A stretch of 64,000 bases of DNA from NCBI GenBank assembly GCA_964422615.1, contig CAYRBJ010000002.1:62001-126000 (forward strand). Direction: 5' to 3'. Below, piece by piece: positions 25,118-34,004 of this stretch. Within the stretch, counting starts at the first letter, position 1; each line of letters begins with the position of its first letter. A program made the translations under genes and the position numbers. This DNA comes from DATLWN01 sp964422615. GTDB taxonomy: Bacteria; Pseudomonadota; Zetaproteobacteria; Mariprofundales; Mariprofundaceae. Below the pieces are notes generated by a model. The model worked only from the letters and a program-made list of their open reading frames with translations. It searched no databases and was not told the origin of the DNA.

Positions 25118-26155
25118 TTACTTGTAGTAAGAGACCATCTTCTCCAGCGATACCGGCTTGATCTTAGAGGCGTTGCCGGCGCTACCGAAGGCCTCGTAAC
25201 GGGCCTTGCAGATCTCCTTCATGGCCTTCGTCGATTCCTTCAGGAACTTGCGTGGATCGAAGTTCGACGTGTTCTCGGCCAGATGCTTGCGGATCGCACC
25301 GGTCGAGGCCATGCGAAGATCGGTATCGATGTTGACCTTGCGCACGCCGTGCTTGATGCCCTCGACGATCTCTTCCACAGGCACGCCGTAGGTCTGGCCC
25401 ATGTCGCCGCCGTAGCTGTTGATGATCTCCAGCCAGTCCTGCGGCACCGACGAGGAGCCGTGCATCACCAGGTGCGTGTTCGGCAGCTTGGCATGGATTT
25501 TCTTGACGGTATCGATGGACAGGATGTCGCCCGTCGGCGGACGGGTAAACTTGTAGGCGCCGTGGCTGGTGCCGATGGCGATGGCCAGGGCATCGACGTT
25601 GGTTTTCGCGACGAAGTCCATGGCCTCATCGGGATCGGTCAGCAGCGAGGAATGATCCAGCTTGCCCTCGGCGCCGTGGCCATCCTCCTCACCCATCATG
25701 CCGGTCTCCAGCGAACCCAGGCAGCCAAGCTCACCCTCGACGGAAACGCCGCAGGCATGGGCCATTTCGGACACTTTGCGGGTCACTTCGACGTTGTATT
25801 CATAACTGGACGGGGTCTTCATGTCCGACATCAGCGAGCCATCCATCATCACCGATGAAAAACCCGACTGGATCGAGCGCATGCATACCGCAGGCTCCGA
25901 GCCGTGGTCCTGATGCATGACGACCGGGATATCCGGGTACATTTCCAGCGCCGCGATGATCAGGTGGCGCAGGAAGGGCTCACCCGCATAGGAACGGGCG
26001 CCGGCCGAACCCTGCATGATCACCGGCGAATTGGTCTCATCGGCGGCCTGCATGATGGCATGCACCTGTTCCATGTTGTTGACGTTGAATGCCGGCATGC
26101 CGTAGTTGTGTTCGGCCGCATGGTCGAGCAGCTGTCGCATCGAGATAAGTGCCAT
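25118..26155 (-). CDS. fba: class II fructose-bisphosphate aldolase
   Basis: Zinc-dependent condensation of triose phosphates to fructose-1,6-bisphosphate, and in the Calvin cycle also sedoheptulose-1,7-bisphosphate. The 345-aa length fits the Calvin-type subgroup. VVMHQDHG supplies catalytic D83 and zinc ligand H84, and a later HGSSSVP and NIDTDLR are present. AGGAGGAG precedes the ATG. It is the last gene of the glpX-tkt-gap-pgk-pyk-fba operon, 69 bases after pyk. Symbols fba, cbbA and fbaA are all used for it. Confidence 0.96.
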   Translation of the reverse strand: MALISMRQLLDHAAEHNYGMPAFNVNNMEQVHAIMQAADETNSPVIMQGSAGARSYAGEPFLRHLIIAALEMYPDIPVVMHQDHGSEPAVCMRSIQSGFSSVMMDGSLMSDMKTPSSYEYNVEVTRKVSEMAHACGVSVEGELGCLGSLETGMMGEEDGHGAEGKLDHSSLLTDPDEAMDFVAKTNVDALAIAIGTSHGAYKFTRPPTGDILSIDTVKKIHAKLPNTHLVMHGSSSVPQDWLEIINSYGGDMGQTYGVPVEEIVEGIKHGVRKVNIDTDLRMASTGAIRKHLAENTSNFDPRKFLKESTKAMKEICKARYEAFGSAGNASKIKPVSLEKMVSYYK

Positions 26156-26224
26156 TGTCTCCTCCTCACAAATCAGAAATCCATCCTAGTCCGCTTGTGG
26201 ACCGAAAAGCAATTCGTCCGGGGC

Positions 26225-27667
26225 CTAATCCACCCTTACCAGTTTCATGGTATTTGTGGAGCCGGCCCGCCCCATCGGTGTGCCCATGGTCATCACCACC
26301 ATGTCGCCTTTATTGACCAGGCCATCCTTGTGCATCATCTCGAGCACCTCGATCGTGGCGCGCGGGGCATCGGTGGCCTCGCTGTAGCTTCCCGGCAGCA
26401 CTTTGGGGATGACGTCGCGGTATAGGGCCACTCGTCCGAGCGTGTCCTTTTCCGGGGTCAGGGCATAGATCGGAACCGAACTCATCGAGCGCGACATGTA
26501 CAGCGCGGTGTTGCCGCTCTGTGTGAATGCCGCGATGGCCTTGATCGGCATGGTATTCGCCGTTTCCATGGCCATGCGGGCGATGCACTCGTCTACGGAG
26601 CGCGGCGGATGCCTCGGCTCGCGCGTGGCTGTTGACGGCAACACGTTCTGGCGCTCGGTTTCGATGCACGTACGGTGCATGGCCATGACGGCCTCGACCG
26701 GATACTTGCCGGCGGCCGATTCGCCTGAAAGCATCACGGCGTCGGTGCCGTCCAGCACGGCATTGGCACAGTCGTTGACCTCGGCACGGGTGGGGATTGG
26801 GTTGCTGATCATCGATTCCATCATCTGTGTGGCAACGATCACCGGACAGTTGTATTTCGGTGCCAGGCGCATGATGCGTTTCTGTACCGGCGGCACAGCA
26901 GCATCGCCGATCTCCACGCCCAGATCGCCGCGGGCGACCATCACCACATCGGAAGCGGCCAGGATGTCCTCGAGATTGTCCACCGCCTCGGCACGCTCGA
27001 TCTTGGCGACAATGCCGGCATGACCGCCGGCCTCGTGCACCAGGCGCCGCGCCTCGTCGATATCGGTGCCATCGCACGGGAAGGAGATGGCGATGTAGTC
27101 GGCCTTCAACTGCACGGCCGTCTTGATGTCTTCCTTGTCCTTGTCGGTCAAAGCCCTGGCCGACAGGCCGCCGCCGGCACGGTTGATGCCCTTGTTGTTG
27201 GACAGCTCGCCTCCGACAACGACGGTGCAGTGGATCTCTTCGCCCAGGATTGCATCGACATCCATGACGATCAGTCCGTCATTGAGCAGCAGGCGGGATC
27301 CCGGTTCGACATCACCGACCAGTTCCTTGTAGGTGAGTCCGATGCGGTCATCGTCGCCGGCATCCAGCGCCAGTGCCGCATCAATGATGAATTTCTGGCC
27401 TGGCTTCAGATGGGTTTTGCCGCTTTTGAACTTGCCGATACGGATCTTCGGTCCCTGCATGTCGGCCAGGATGCCGACGACGACACCGTGCTTCTGTGCT
27501 GTGGAGCGGACCAACTCAGCCCGCTTGATATGCTCATCAGCGGTGCCGTGGGAGAAATTCAGGCGCACGACGTTGACGCCCGCCGCGATCAGCCGGTCCA
27601 GGATCTCGGGGCTCTCCGAGGCCGGGCCGAGCGTGGCTACGATTTTTGTTCTGCGGATATGGGTCAC
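26225..27667 (-). CDS. pyk: pyruvate kinase
   Basis: Converts phosphoenolpyruvate and ADP to pyruvate and ATP, linking fixed carbon to biosynthesis. 480 aa with TKIVATLGPAS near the start, VRLNFSHG, the active-site region AKIERAEAVDN, ARGDLGVEIGD and ATQMMESM. Translation starts at a GTG whose first four bases (GTGA) overlap the pgk stop. The coupling to a CO2-fixation operon is a common arrangement in proteobacterial autotrophs. Confidence 0.96.
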   Translation of the reverse strand: MTHIRRTKIVATLGPASESPEILDRLIAAGVNVVRLNFSHGTADEHIKRAELVRSTAQKHGVVVGILADMQGPKIRIGKFKSGKTHLKPGQKFIIDAALALDAGDDDRIGLTYKELVGDVEPGSRLLLNDGLIVMDVDAILGEEIHCTVVVGGELSNNKGINRAGGGLSARALTDKDKEDIKTAVQLKADYIAISFPCDGTDIDEARRLVHEAGGHAGIVAKIERAEAVDNLEDILAASDVVMVARGDLGVEIGDAAVPPVQKRIMRLAPKYNCPVIVATQMMESMISNPIPTRAEVNDCANAVLDGTDAVMLSGESAAGKYPVEAVMAMHRTCIETERQNVLPSTATREPRHPPRSVDECIARMAMETANTMPIKAIAAFTQSGNTALYMSRSMSSVPIYALTPEKDTLGRVALYRDVIPKVLPGSYSEATDAPRATIEVLEMMHKDGLVNKGDMVVMTMGTPMGRAGSTNTMKLVRVD

Positions 27668-28845
27668 TGGGCGGCACGCTCCTCAAGCATAGAGACGGCC
27701 GGGAGCTTCTTGCCCTCGAGGAACTCGAGGAAGGCGCCGCCGGCGGTCGAGATGTAGGATACCTTGTCGTAGATATCGTACTTCTGGATGGCGGCGATGG
27801 TATCGCCGCCACCGGCCAGCGTGAAGGCGTTTGTTTCGGCGATGGCGTTGGCGATGGTCTTGGTGCCCCCGCCGAACTGGTCGAACTCGAACACGCCGAC
27901 CGGGCCGTTCCACACCACGGTGCCGGCCTTCATGATGATGTCGGCGAGCTCCTGCGCACTCTTCGGGCCGATATCGAAGATCATGTCGTCATCGGCCACC
28001 GCATCAGCATTCTTCAGCACCGCCGGCTCGGCCGCATCGAAGCGTTTGCCGACCACCACGTCCACGGCAATGGGGATCGTGGCGCCGCGGGCGCTCATCT
28101 TCGTCATCAGGCTCTTGGCAGTGGGGACGAGGTCGTCCTCGCACAGGCTTTTGCCGACGGGATGGCCGGCGGCCTTCAAAAAGGTGTTGGCGATGCCGCC
28201 GCCGACCACCAGCTGGTCGCATTTTTCAGACAACGCCTCGAGCACGGTCAACTTGGTCGAGACCTTGGAGCCGCCGACAATCGCCACCATCGGCCTGGCC
28301 GGGTTGGCCAGCGCCTTGCCCAGCGCATCCAGCTCCTCGGTCAGCAGCATACCGGCGCAGGCGACCGGCGCATACTGGGCGATGCCATGCGTCGAGGCCT
28401 GGGCACGGTGGGCGGTGCCGAAGGCATCCATGACGAACACGTCGCACAACGCGGCATATTTGCGGGCGGTCTCCTCGGCGTTTTTCTTCTCACCCTTGTT
28501 GATGCGGCAATTCTCCAGCAGCACCAGTTCTCCCTCGGCAACCTCGAAACCGCCATCGACCCAGTCCTTAATCAGACGTACCGGCTTGCCAAGCTTGGCG
28601 GCAAGCACATCGGCCACTGGCTTCAGAGAGTTCTCCGCGCTCCAAACGCCTTCTTCCGGGCGGCCCAGATGCGAGGTGACCATGACACGGGCGCCGGCGT
28701 TCAGCGCGAATTCGATGGTGGGCATGGAGGCGGTGATGCGGGCATCCGATGTCACCTTGCCGTCCTTGACGGGCACGTTCAGGTCGGCGCGGATGAACAC
28801 ACGCTTGCCCTTCAGATCGAGGTCGGTCATTTTGATAATGGACAT
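27664..28845 (-). CDS. pgk: phosphoglycerate kinase
   Basis: Phosphorylates the 3-phosphoglycerate made by RuBisCO. 393 aa, with RADLNVPVKDGK near the start, TSHLGRPEEG, and the C-terminal nucleotide loop GGGDTIAAI. AAGGGGGA precedes the ATG at 28845. It lies between gap (158-bp spacer with alternative hairpins) and pyk (4-base overlap). Confidence 0.97.
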   Translation of the reverse strand: MSIIKMTDLDLKGKRVFIRADLNVPVKDGKVTSDARITASMPTIEFALNAGARVMVTSHLGRPEEGVWSAENSLKPVADVLAAKLGKPVRLIKDWVDGGFEVAEGELVLLENCRINKGEKKNAEETARKYAALCDVFVMDAFGTAHRAQASTHGIAQYAPVACAGMLLTEELDALGKALANPARPMVAIVGGSKVSTKLTVLEALSEKCDQLVVGGGIANTFLKAAGHPVGKSLCEDDLVPTAKSLMTKMSARGATIPIAVDVVVGKRFDAAEPAVLKNADAVADDDMIFDIGPKSAQELADIIMKAGTVVWNGPVGVFEFDQFGGGTKTIANAIAETNAFTLAGGGDTIAAIQKYDIYDKVSYISTAGGAFLEFLEGKKLPAVSMLEERAAQ

Positions 28846-28922
28846 GATATCCCCCTTCGGTTGTCGAGCGTGGGCCATCGCCGGCATGTCCTAGCTGAGT
28901 CCAGAAAAACAGGGATGGCAAA

Positions 28923-28996
28923 ACGCTTGTCTTTGTCGGCTTGGCTGGCAAACGGACAGGGACAAGCGTGGGGGCGGGATCAACCCGTCCCCACGC
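28923..28996 (-). promoter_or_regulatory. two mutually exclusive hairpins between gap and pgk
   Basis: GCGTGGGGGCGGG (28966-28978) pairs with CCCGTCCCCACGC (28984-28996) with one mismatch, making a strong 13-bp stem just past the gap stop. ACGCTTGTC (28923-28931) pairs perfectly with GACAAGCGT (28961-28969). The two structures share GCGT at 28966-28969, so they cannot form together. This could be an attenuator, a partial terminator or an RNase processing site that sets the gap to pgk ratio. No U-run is present. Confidence 0.5.
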
Positions 28997-29003
28997 CATA
29001 GGC

Positions 29004-30002
29004 TTACTTGGCTACGTGAGCCACCATGCGCATCATGTTGCAGGTGTAGCCGTACTCGTTGTCGTACCAGGACACGATCTTGACGAAGGTCGGGTCCAGG
29101 GCGATGCCGGCCTCGGCATCGAAGGTCGACGGCGCCGAGTTGCCGCGGAAGTCGGTGGAGACGACCTTCTCGTCGGTATAGCTGAGCACGCCCTTCAGCT
29201 CGCCTTGGGAGGCCGCTTTCATGGCCTTGCAGATGTCGTCGTAAGAAGCATCCTTGTTCAACTCCACAGTCAGGTCGACCACGGAGACGTCGGAGGTCGG
29301 TACGCGGAAGGCCATGCCGGTCAGCTTGCCATTCAACTCCGGCAGCACCTTGCCCACAGCCTTGGCGGCACCGGTGGAGGACGGGATGATGTTCTCCAGG
29401 ATGCCGCGGCCGCCGCGCCAGTCTTTCATGGACGGGCCGTCGACGGTCTTCTGCGTGGCGGTGGCCGCATGCACGGTGGTCATCAGACCGCGCTTGATGC
29501 CGAAGCTGTCATTCAGCACCTTGGCCACAGGCGCCAGGCAGTTGGTGGTGCAGGAGGCGGCGGATACGATGGCTTGGCCGGCGTAGGTGTCGTGGTTGAC
29601 ACCATAGACGAACATCGGCGTGGCATCCTTGGACGGTGCGCTCTGCACCACCTTTTTGGCGCCGGCCGTGATGTGTTTCTGGCAGGTCTCCTCGGTCAGG
29701 AACAGGCCGGTCGATTCGATGACGATATCGGCACCCACCTCGTTCCACTTCAGATTGGCCGGGTCGCGCTCGGCGGTCAGGCGGATGCGCTTGCCGTTGA
29801 CCACCAGGGTGTTGCCGTCCACCGACACGTCGCCGTTGAAACGGCCGTGCACGGAGTCGTACTTCAGCATGTAGGCGAGGTAGTCGGGCTCGAGCAGGTC
29901 GTTGATGCCGACGATCTCCATGTCCGGGAAATCCTTCGCCACGGCACGGAATACCATGCGCCCGATGCGGCCGAATCCATTGATGCCAATTTTGATAGTC
30001 AT
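29004..30002 (-). CDS. gap: glyceraldehyde-3-phosphate dehydrogenase
   Basis: Interconverts 1,3-bisphosphoglycerate and glyceraldehyde-3-phosphate. 332 aa, with the Rossmann start INGFGRIGRM, D35 in GINDLL favouring NAD(H), and the catalytic cysteine C151 in SAASCTTNC. AAGGAG precedes the ATG at 30002. The cofactor used in CO2 fixation cannot be settled by this residue alone. Confidence 0.97.
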   Translation of the reverse strand: MTIKIGINGFGRIGRMVFRAVAKDFPDMEIVGINDLLEPDYLAYMLKYDSVHGRFNGDVSVDGNTLVVNGKRIRLTAERDPANLKWNEVGADIVIESTGLFLTEETCQKHITAGAKKVVQSAPSKDATPMFVYGVNHDTYAGQAIVSAASCTTNCLAPVAKVLNDSFGIKRGLMTTVHAATATQKTVDGPSMKDWRGGRGILENIIPSSTGAAKAVGKVLPELNGKLTGMAFRVPTSDVSVVDLTVELNKDASYDDICKAMKAASQGELKGVLSYTDEKVVSTDFRGNSAPSTFDAEAGIALDPTFVKIVSWYDNEYGYTCNMMRMVAHVAK

Positions 30003-30035
30003 GTCAGTCTCCTTCTGCAGTCAAGTAATTAAAAC

Positions 30036-32033
30036 TTAAAGGGAATCGACGACGGTCACGACATGCTCGACCGTGAAGCCGAATTCCTTGAACAGGGCAC
30101 CAGCCGGCGCGGACTCGCCGAAACGATCCAGGCCGATGACCTTGCCGTTCAGGCCAACGTACTTGTACCAGCAGGAAGTAACGCCTGCCTCGACCGCCGC
30201 ACGCTTGCTGACGGAGGAGGGCAGCACGCCTTCCCTGTAGGCAGCATCCTGCTGATCGAAGGTGTCCGGCGATGGCATGGAGACCACGCGTACCTTCTTG
30301 CCCTTCTTGGCCAGTTCCGCCTGGGCATCCATAGCCAGCTGCACCTCGGAGCCGGTGGCGATGATGATCGCCTCCGGGGTGCCGGCGCAGTCGGACAGCA
30401 CATAGCCGCCACGGGCGATGTCCGCGACCTGCTGATCGCTGTACTCCTGGCAGGGCAGGTTCTGGCGGGAGAAGATCAGGCAGCTTGGGCCGTCCTTGCG
30501 CTCCACGGCCTGGCGCCAGGCCACGGCGGATTCCACGGCGTCGCAAGGGCGCCAGGTGCGCATATTCGGAATCAGGCGCAGCGTGGCGGTCTGCTCGACC
30601 GGCTGATGGGTCGGACCGTCCTCACCGAGGCCGATGGAGTCATGCGTGTAGACGAAGATCGATTGGATACTCATCAGCGCCGCCATGCGCAGGGCATTGC
30701 GGGCATACTCGGAGAACATCAGGAAGGTGCCTCCGAACGGGATGACGCCGCCGTGCAGGGCCATGCCGTTGATGGCGGCGGACATGCCGAACTCGCGCAC
30801 GCCCCAGTGCATATAATTGCCGGTACGCTCAGTCTTGGAGAAGGCCACGGCCTCCGGCCATTTGGTGTTGTTCGACGGCGCTAGGTCCGCGGAGCCGCCG
30901 ACCATCTCGGGCAGGGCCTTGGCGATGGTGCCGATGGTCTTGCCGGAGGCCACACGGCTGGCCCAGTTCGGCTTTTCCTGGCGCAACTGGTTCACCCAGC
31001 CGTCGATGGCAGCCCCCCAGATGTCCGGTAGCTCGCCGTTCATGCGGCGCTCGAACTCGGCGGCCAGTTCCGGATGCGCAGCACGATAGGCATCAAAGGC
31101 GGCGTTCCAGTTACTTTCGGCCTTGGCTCCCTTGGTCTTGGCATCCCAGCCCTTGTAGATGTCGGCCGGAATCTCGAACGGTGGGTGATCCCAGCCCAGT
31201 TCCTTGCGCACCAGCGCCACCTCTTCGTCGCCGAGGGCGGCGCCGTGGCAGTCGTGGCTGCCGGCCTTGTTCGGCGAGCCATAACCGATGATGGTTTTGC
31301 AGCAGATCATCGTCGGCCGGCTTTGCTCGGCCTTGGCCGTCTCGATGGCCTGGATCAACTCGTCGGCATCGTGGCCGTCGACGTTCGGGATGACCTGCCA
31401 GCCATAGGCCTCGAAACGCTTCGGCGTGTCGTCGGTGAACCAGCCCTCGACATGGCCGTCGATGGAGATTCCGTTGTCATCATAGAAGCAGATCAGCTTG
31501 CCCAGCCCCAGCGTACCGGCCAGCGAGCAGGCCTCATGCGAGATGCCCTCCATCAAGCAGCCATCGCCGAGGAACACATAGGTATGGTGATCGACGATGG
31601 TGTGCCCGGGCTTGTTGAAGCGGCCGGCCAGCATCTGCTCGGCGATGGCCATGCCTACGGCGTTGGTGATGCCCTGGCCCAGCGGACCGGTGGTGGTTTC
31701 CACGCCCGGCGCATAGCCGTATTCCGGGTGGCCCGGGGTTTTCGAATGCAGCTGGCGGAAGTTCTTCAGTTCACTCATCGGCAGGTCGTAGCCGGTCAGG
31801 TGCAACAGCGAGTAGATCAGCATCGAGCCGTGGCCATTGGACAGCACGAAGCGGTCGCGATCGGCCCATTTCGGGTTGGCCGGGTTATGCTTCATGTAAT
31901 CGTTCCACAGCACCTCGGCGATATCGGCCATACCCATCGGGGCGCCCGGGTGGCCCGAATTGGCCTTCTGTACCGCATCCATCGATAAGGCGCGGATGGC
32001 GTTGGCCAAATATCTGCGATTGTTCTTGGTCAT
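30036..32033 (-). CDS. tkt: transketolase
   Basis: Thiamine-diphosphate enzyme moving two-carbon units between sugar phosphates to regenerate ribulose-5-phosphate. 665 aa, with GHPGAPMGMADI near residue 28, the TPP motif GDGCLMEGISHE, a pyrimidine-binding domain with THDSIGLGEDGPTHQPVEQ, and a C-terminal domain. AAGGGG precedes the ATG at 32033. It lies between glpX and gap. Confidence 0.97.
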   Translation of the reverse strand: MTKNNRRYLANAIRALSMDAVQKANSGHPGAPMGMADIAEVLWNDYMKHNPANPKWADRDRFVLSNGHGSMLIYSLLHLTGYDLPMSELKNFRQLHSKTPGHPEYGYAPGVETTTGPLGQGITNAVGMAIAEQMLAGRFNKPGHTIVDHHTYVFLGDGCLMEGISHEACSLAGTLGLGKLICFYDDNGISIDGHVEGWFTDDTPKRFEAYGWQVIPNVDGHDADELIQAIETAKAEQSRPTMICCKTIIGYGSPNKAGSHDCHGAALGDEEVALVRKELGWDHPPFEIPADIYKGWDAKTKGAKAESNWNAAFDAYRAAHPELAAEFERRMNGELPDIWGAAIDGWVNQLRQEKPNWASRVASGKTIGTIAKALPEMVGGSADLAPSNNTKWPEAVAFSKTERTGNYMHWGVREFGMSAAINGMALHGGVIPFGGTFLMFSEYARNALRMAALMSIQSIFVYTHDSIGLGEDGPTHQPVEQTATLRLIPNMRTWRPCDAVESAVAWRQAVERKDGPSCLIFSRQNLPCQEYSDQQVADIARGGYVLSDCAGTPEAIIIATGSEVQLAMDAQAELAKKGKKVRVVSMPSPDTFDQQDAAYREGVLPSSVSKRAAVEAGVTSCWYKYVGLNGKVIGLDRFGESAPAGALFKEFGFTVEHVVTVVDSL

Positions 32034-32065
32034 CGATCAATACCCCTTCAATACAGTTTTAATAG

Positions 32066-33019
32066 TTAGACGTGAACCGTGGTCTGGACGCGGCGGATAT
32101 TGGCCACGCCACCGTCGAGCACGACAGTATCGGTGGTCATGAACTTGCCGCCGGCATCGTTGCCGACCTTGACGTGCTGGACATAGGCGCCGCTGGTCAG
32201 GCCGGTAGCGATGAACAGCACGTCATCACTTGTCACCAACTCATCTCGGGCCAGTACGCGCGTCGTATCGATACCTTCCTTCTTGCAGGCCTCGATCTCG
32301 AAATCCTTCTGGGGTGCCATGCGGCCGAACATCTCGGAGCCCATGGCGCGTGCAGCACAAGCGGTGACGATGCCCTCGGGTGTGCCACCGATGCCGAACA
32401 GGGCATCGCATCCCATGTTTAGAATCGCCTGAATCGCACCGTTGACGTCGCCATCCGAGGCCAGGCGCACCTTGGCACCGCAACTGTAGATCTCCTGCAG
32501 CAGGTCCTTGTGCCGCGGCTTTTCCAGAACGAAGACCTTGATGTCGCGAATGTCCTTGCCCAAGGCACGGGCCAGCTGCTGCAGGCGCTCGGCAGTGGGA
32601 GCCTCGGCGTCGATCTTGCCACGTGCGGCCTTGGGATAGACCTGCTTGTCCATATAGAAACAGGAGCCCGGGCGGTACATCGCACCCTCGGGAGCGGCGG
32701 CCAGAGTCACGATGGAGCCCGGCATATCCTTGGCAAACAGGTTGGTGCCCTCGATGGGGTCGACGGCGATGTCGATGCCGATACCCTCGCCGGTGCCGAC
32801 GACCTCACCGTCGTACAGGGCCGGAGCCTCGTCCTTGGCGCCCTCACCGATGACGATCATGCCGCGCATGTGCACGTGGTTGATGCGCTCACGCATGGCG
32901 TCCACGGCCAGACCATCGCCCTCGTCCTTTTTCCCTGAGCCCACGAACGGGGCGCAGGCGCGGGCGGCAGCCTCGCAGACTTCGACGAGGTCAATCTTCA
33001 GATCAGCAACACTGGCCAT
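32066..33019 (-). CDS. glpX: class II fructose-1,6-bisphosphatase (GlpX type)
   Basis: Dephosphorylates fructose-1,6-bisphosphate and, in several autotrophs, sedoheptulose-1,7-bisphosphate. 317 aa, with the metal-binding series IGEGAKDEAP, VDPIEGTN and the closing GIGGTPEGIV. GGGGGAG precedes the ATG at 33019. It is the first gene of the carbon operon; the 107-bp spacer upstream should hold its promoter, though I see no strong hexamers. Confidence 0.95.
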   Translation of the reverse strand: MASVADLKIDLVEVCEAAARACAPFVGSGKKDEGDGLAVDAMRERINHVHMRGMIVIGEGAKDEAPALYDGEVVGTGEGIGIDIAVDPIEGTNLFAKDMPGSIVTLAAAPEGAMYRPGSCFYMDKQVYPKAARGKIDAEAPTAERLQQLARALGKDIRDIKVFVLEKPRHKDLLQEIYSCGAKVRLASDGDVNGAIQAILNMGCDALFGIGGTPEGIVTACAARAMGSEMFGRMAPQKDFEIEACKKEGIDTTRVLARDELVTSDDVLFIATGLTSGAYVQHVKVGNDAGGKFMTTDTVVLDGGVANIRRVQTTVHV

Positions 33020-33126
33020 GTAAACTCTCCCCCAAAATGCTCCCCGAATTGCTCCCAGCGGGGCCGGGAATACTAGCGGATGGCAGGTTGAAAAGCGAGC
33101 GTATAGTAACCGGAAAGTTTTTGGGC

Positions 33127-33933
33127 TTAGTCGTTGTCTAGCATGGCCAGCAAGGTGTCATGAACCTCCGGATTGGCGCCGGCGACGATGGACGAAACCA
33201 ACCGGCTGGCATCGGAGGGGTGGTAGCCGTTGAAATCACTGACGATACCGCCGGCCTCCTCGACGAGCAGGTAGCCGGCCGCGTAGTCCCACAGTTTTTC
33301 GCTGCCATGGATGATGAACTGGCCTCGTCCTGCTGCCAGCCAGCCCCATTCCAGGGCGCAACTGCCGATGTTGCGCTGGCTGCGGTAACGCTTATTGCCG
33401 GCAAGCAGCCCACGCAGTTGCTCGGGCAAGCGCTTGAAATCGATAAAGCCGATGCTTTGCCGGAGCACCTGCGTGGTCGATGTGTGGATGAGCGAACCGT
33501 TCAGCCAAGCACCACCGCCCTTGATGGCATGGAAGCTCTCGTCCCGTACCGGGTCGTGAATACAGGCCAGGACCGTCCGCCCATGCTCGATCAGAGCCAC
33601 GGATGAGGCGAAGCAGGGGAATGCGGCCGTGAAATTGCTGGTGCCGTCCAGCGGATCGACGCACCAGAACCGGCCGTCCTGCTGCAGACAGGCATTCTGT
33701 TCGTCTTCCGTCATTTCCTCACCGAGAAAACGGACCTCCGGAGCCAGCGCCTGCAGACGATCGCGAATGAAGGCCTGGCAGTGAAGGTCGGTTTCGGTGA
33801 CGACGGAGCCGTCGGATTTGGTGACTGTCGTTCCTTCCTGCTCATGGAAAGCAGGGAGAAGGATGCGTTGTCCCGCTTCGCGCAACAGCTCGATGACAGC
33901 CTCGCAGTATCTGGTTTCCCGGCGCAAATTCAT
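33127..33933 (-). CDS. inositol monophosphatase family protein
   Basis: Mg2+-dependent sugar or nucleotide phosphatase of 268 aa. LGEEMTED carries E72 and E73, CVDPLDGTSNF carries D93 and D96, and a late EKLWDYAAG supplies another aspartate. Family members include inositol-1-phosphatase, 3',5'-bisphosphate nucleotidase and histidinol phosphatase; the substrate is not clear. It precedes the carbon operon on the same strand by 107 bases and may be co-transcribed. Confidence 0.85.
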   Translation of the reverse strand: MNLRRETRYCEAVIELLREAGQRILLPAFHEQEGTTVTKSDGSVVTETDLHCQAFIRDRLQALAPEVRFLGEEMTEDEQNACLQQDGRFWCVDPLDGTSNFTAAFPCFASSVALIEHGRTVLACIHDPVRDESFHAIKGGGAWLNGSLIHTSTTQVLRQSIGFIDFKRLPEQLRGLLAGNKRYRSQRNIGSCALEWGWLAAGRGQFIIHGSEKLWDYAAGYLLVEEAGGIVSDFNGYHPSDASRLVSSIVAGANPEVHDTLLAMLDND

Positions 33934-34004
33934 CCCCCCCCTTTTATGTGTAAGGCGTGCTAGGCTAAGGCACGCAATTTCAGAACCTTACAGGGAGGTG
34001 GTAC

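Noticed and set aside
27646..29001. 451-codon open frame on the plus strand across pgk
   Set aside because: Antisense to a strongly conserved enzyme and without recognisable motifs.
32034..32042. CGATCAATA just before the tkt start, resembling the cbbM operator half-site
   Set aside because: A nine-base match is expected by chance about once in a window of this size and there is no palindrome.
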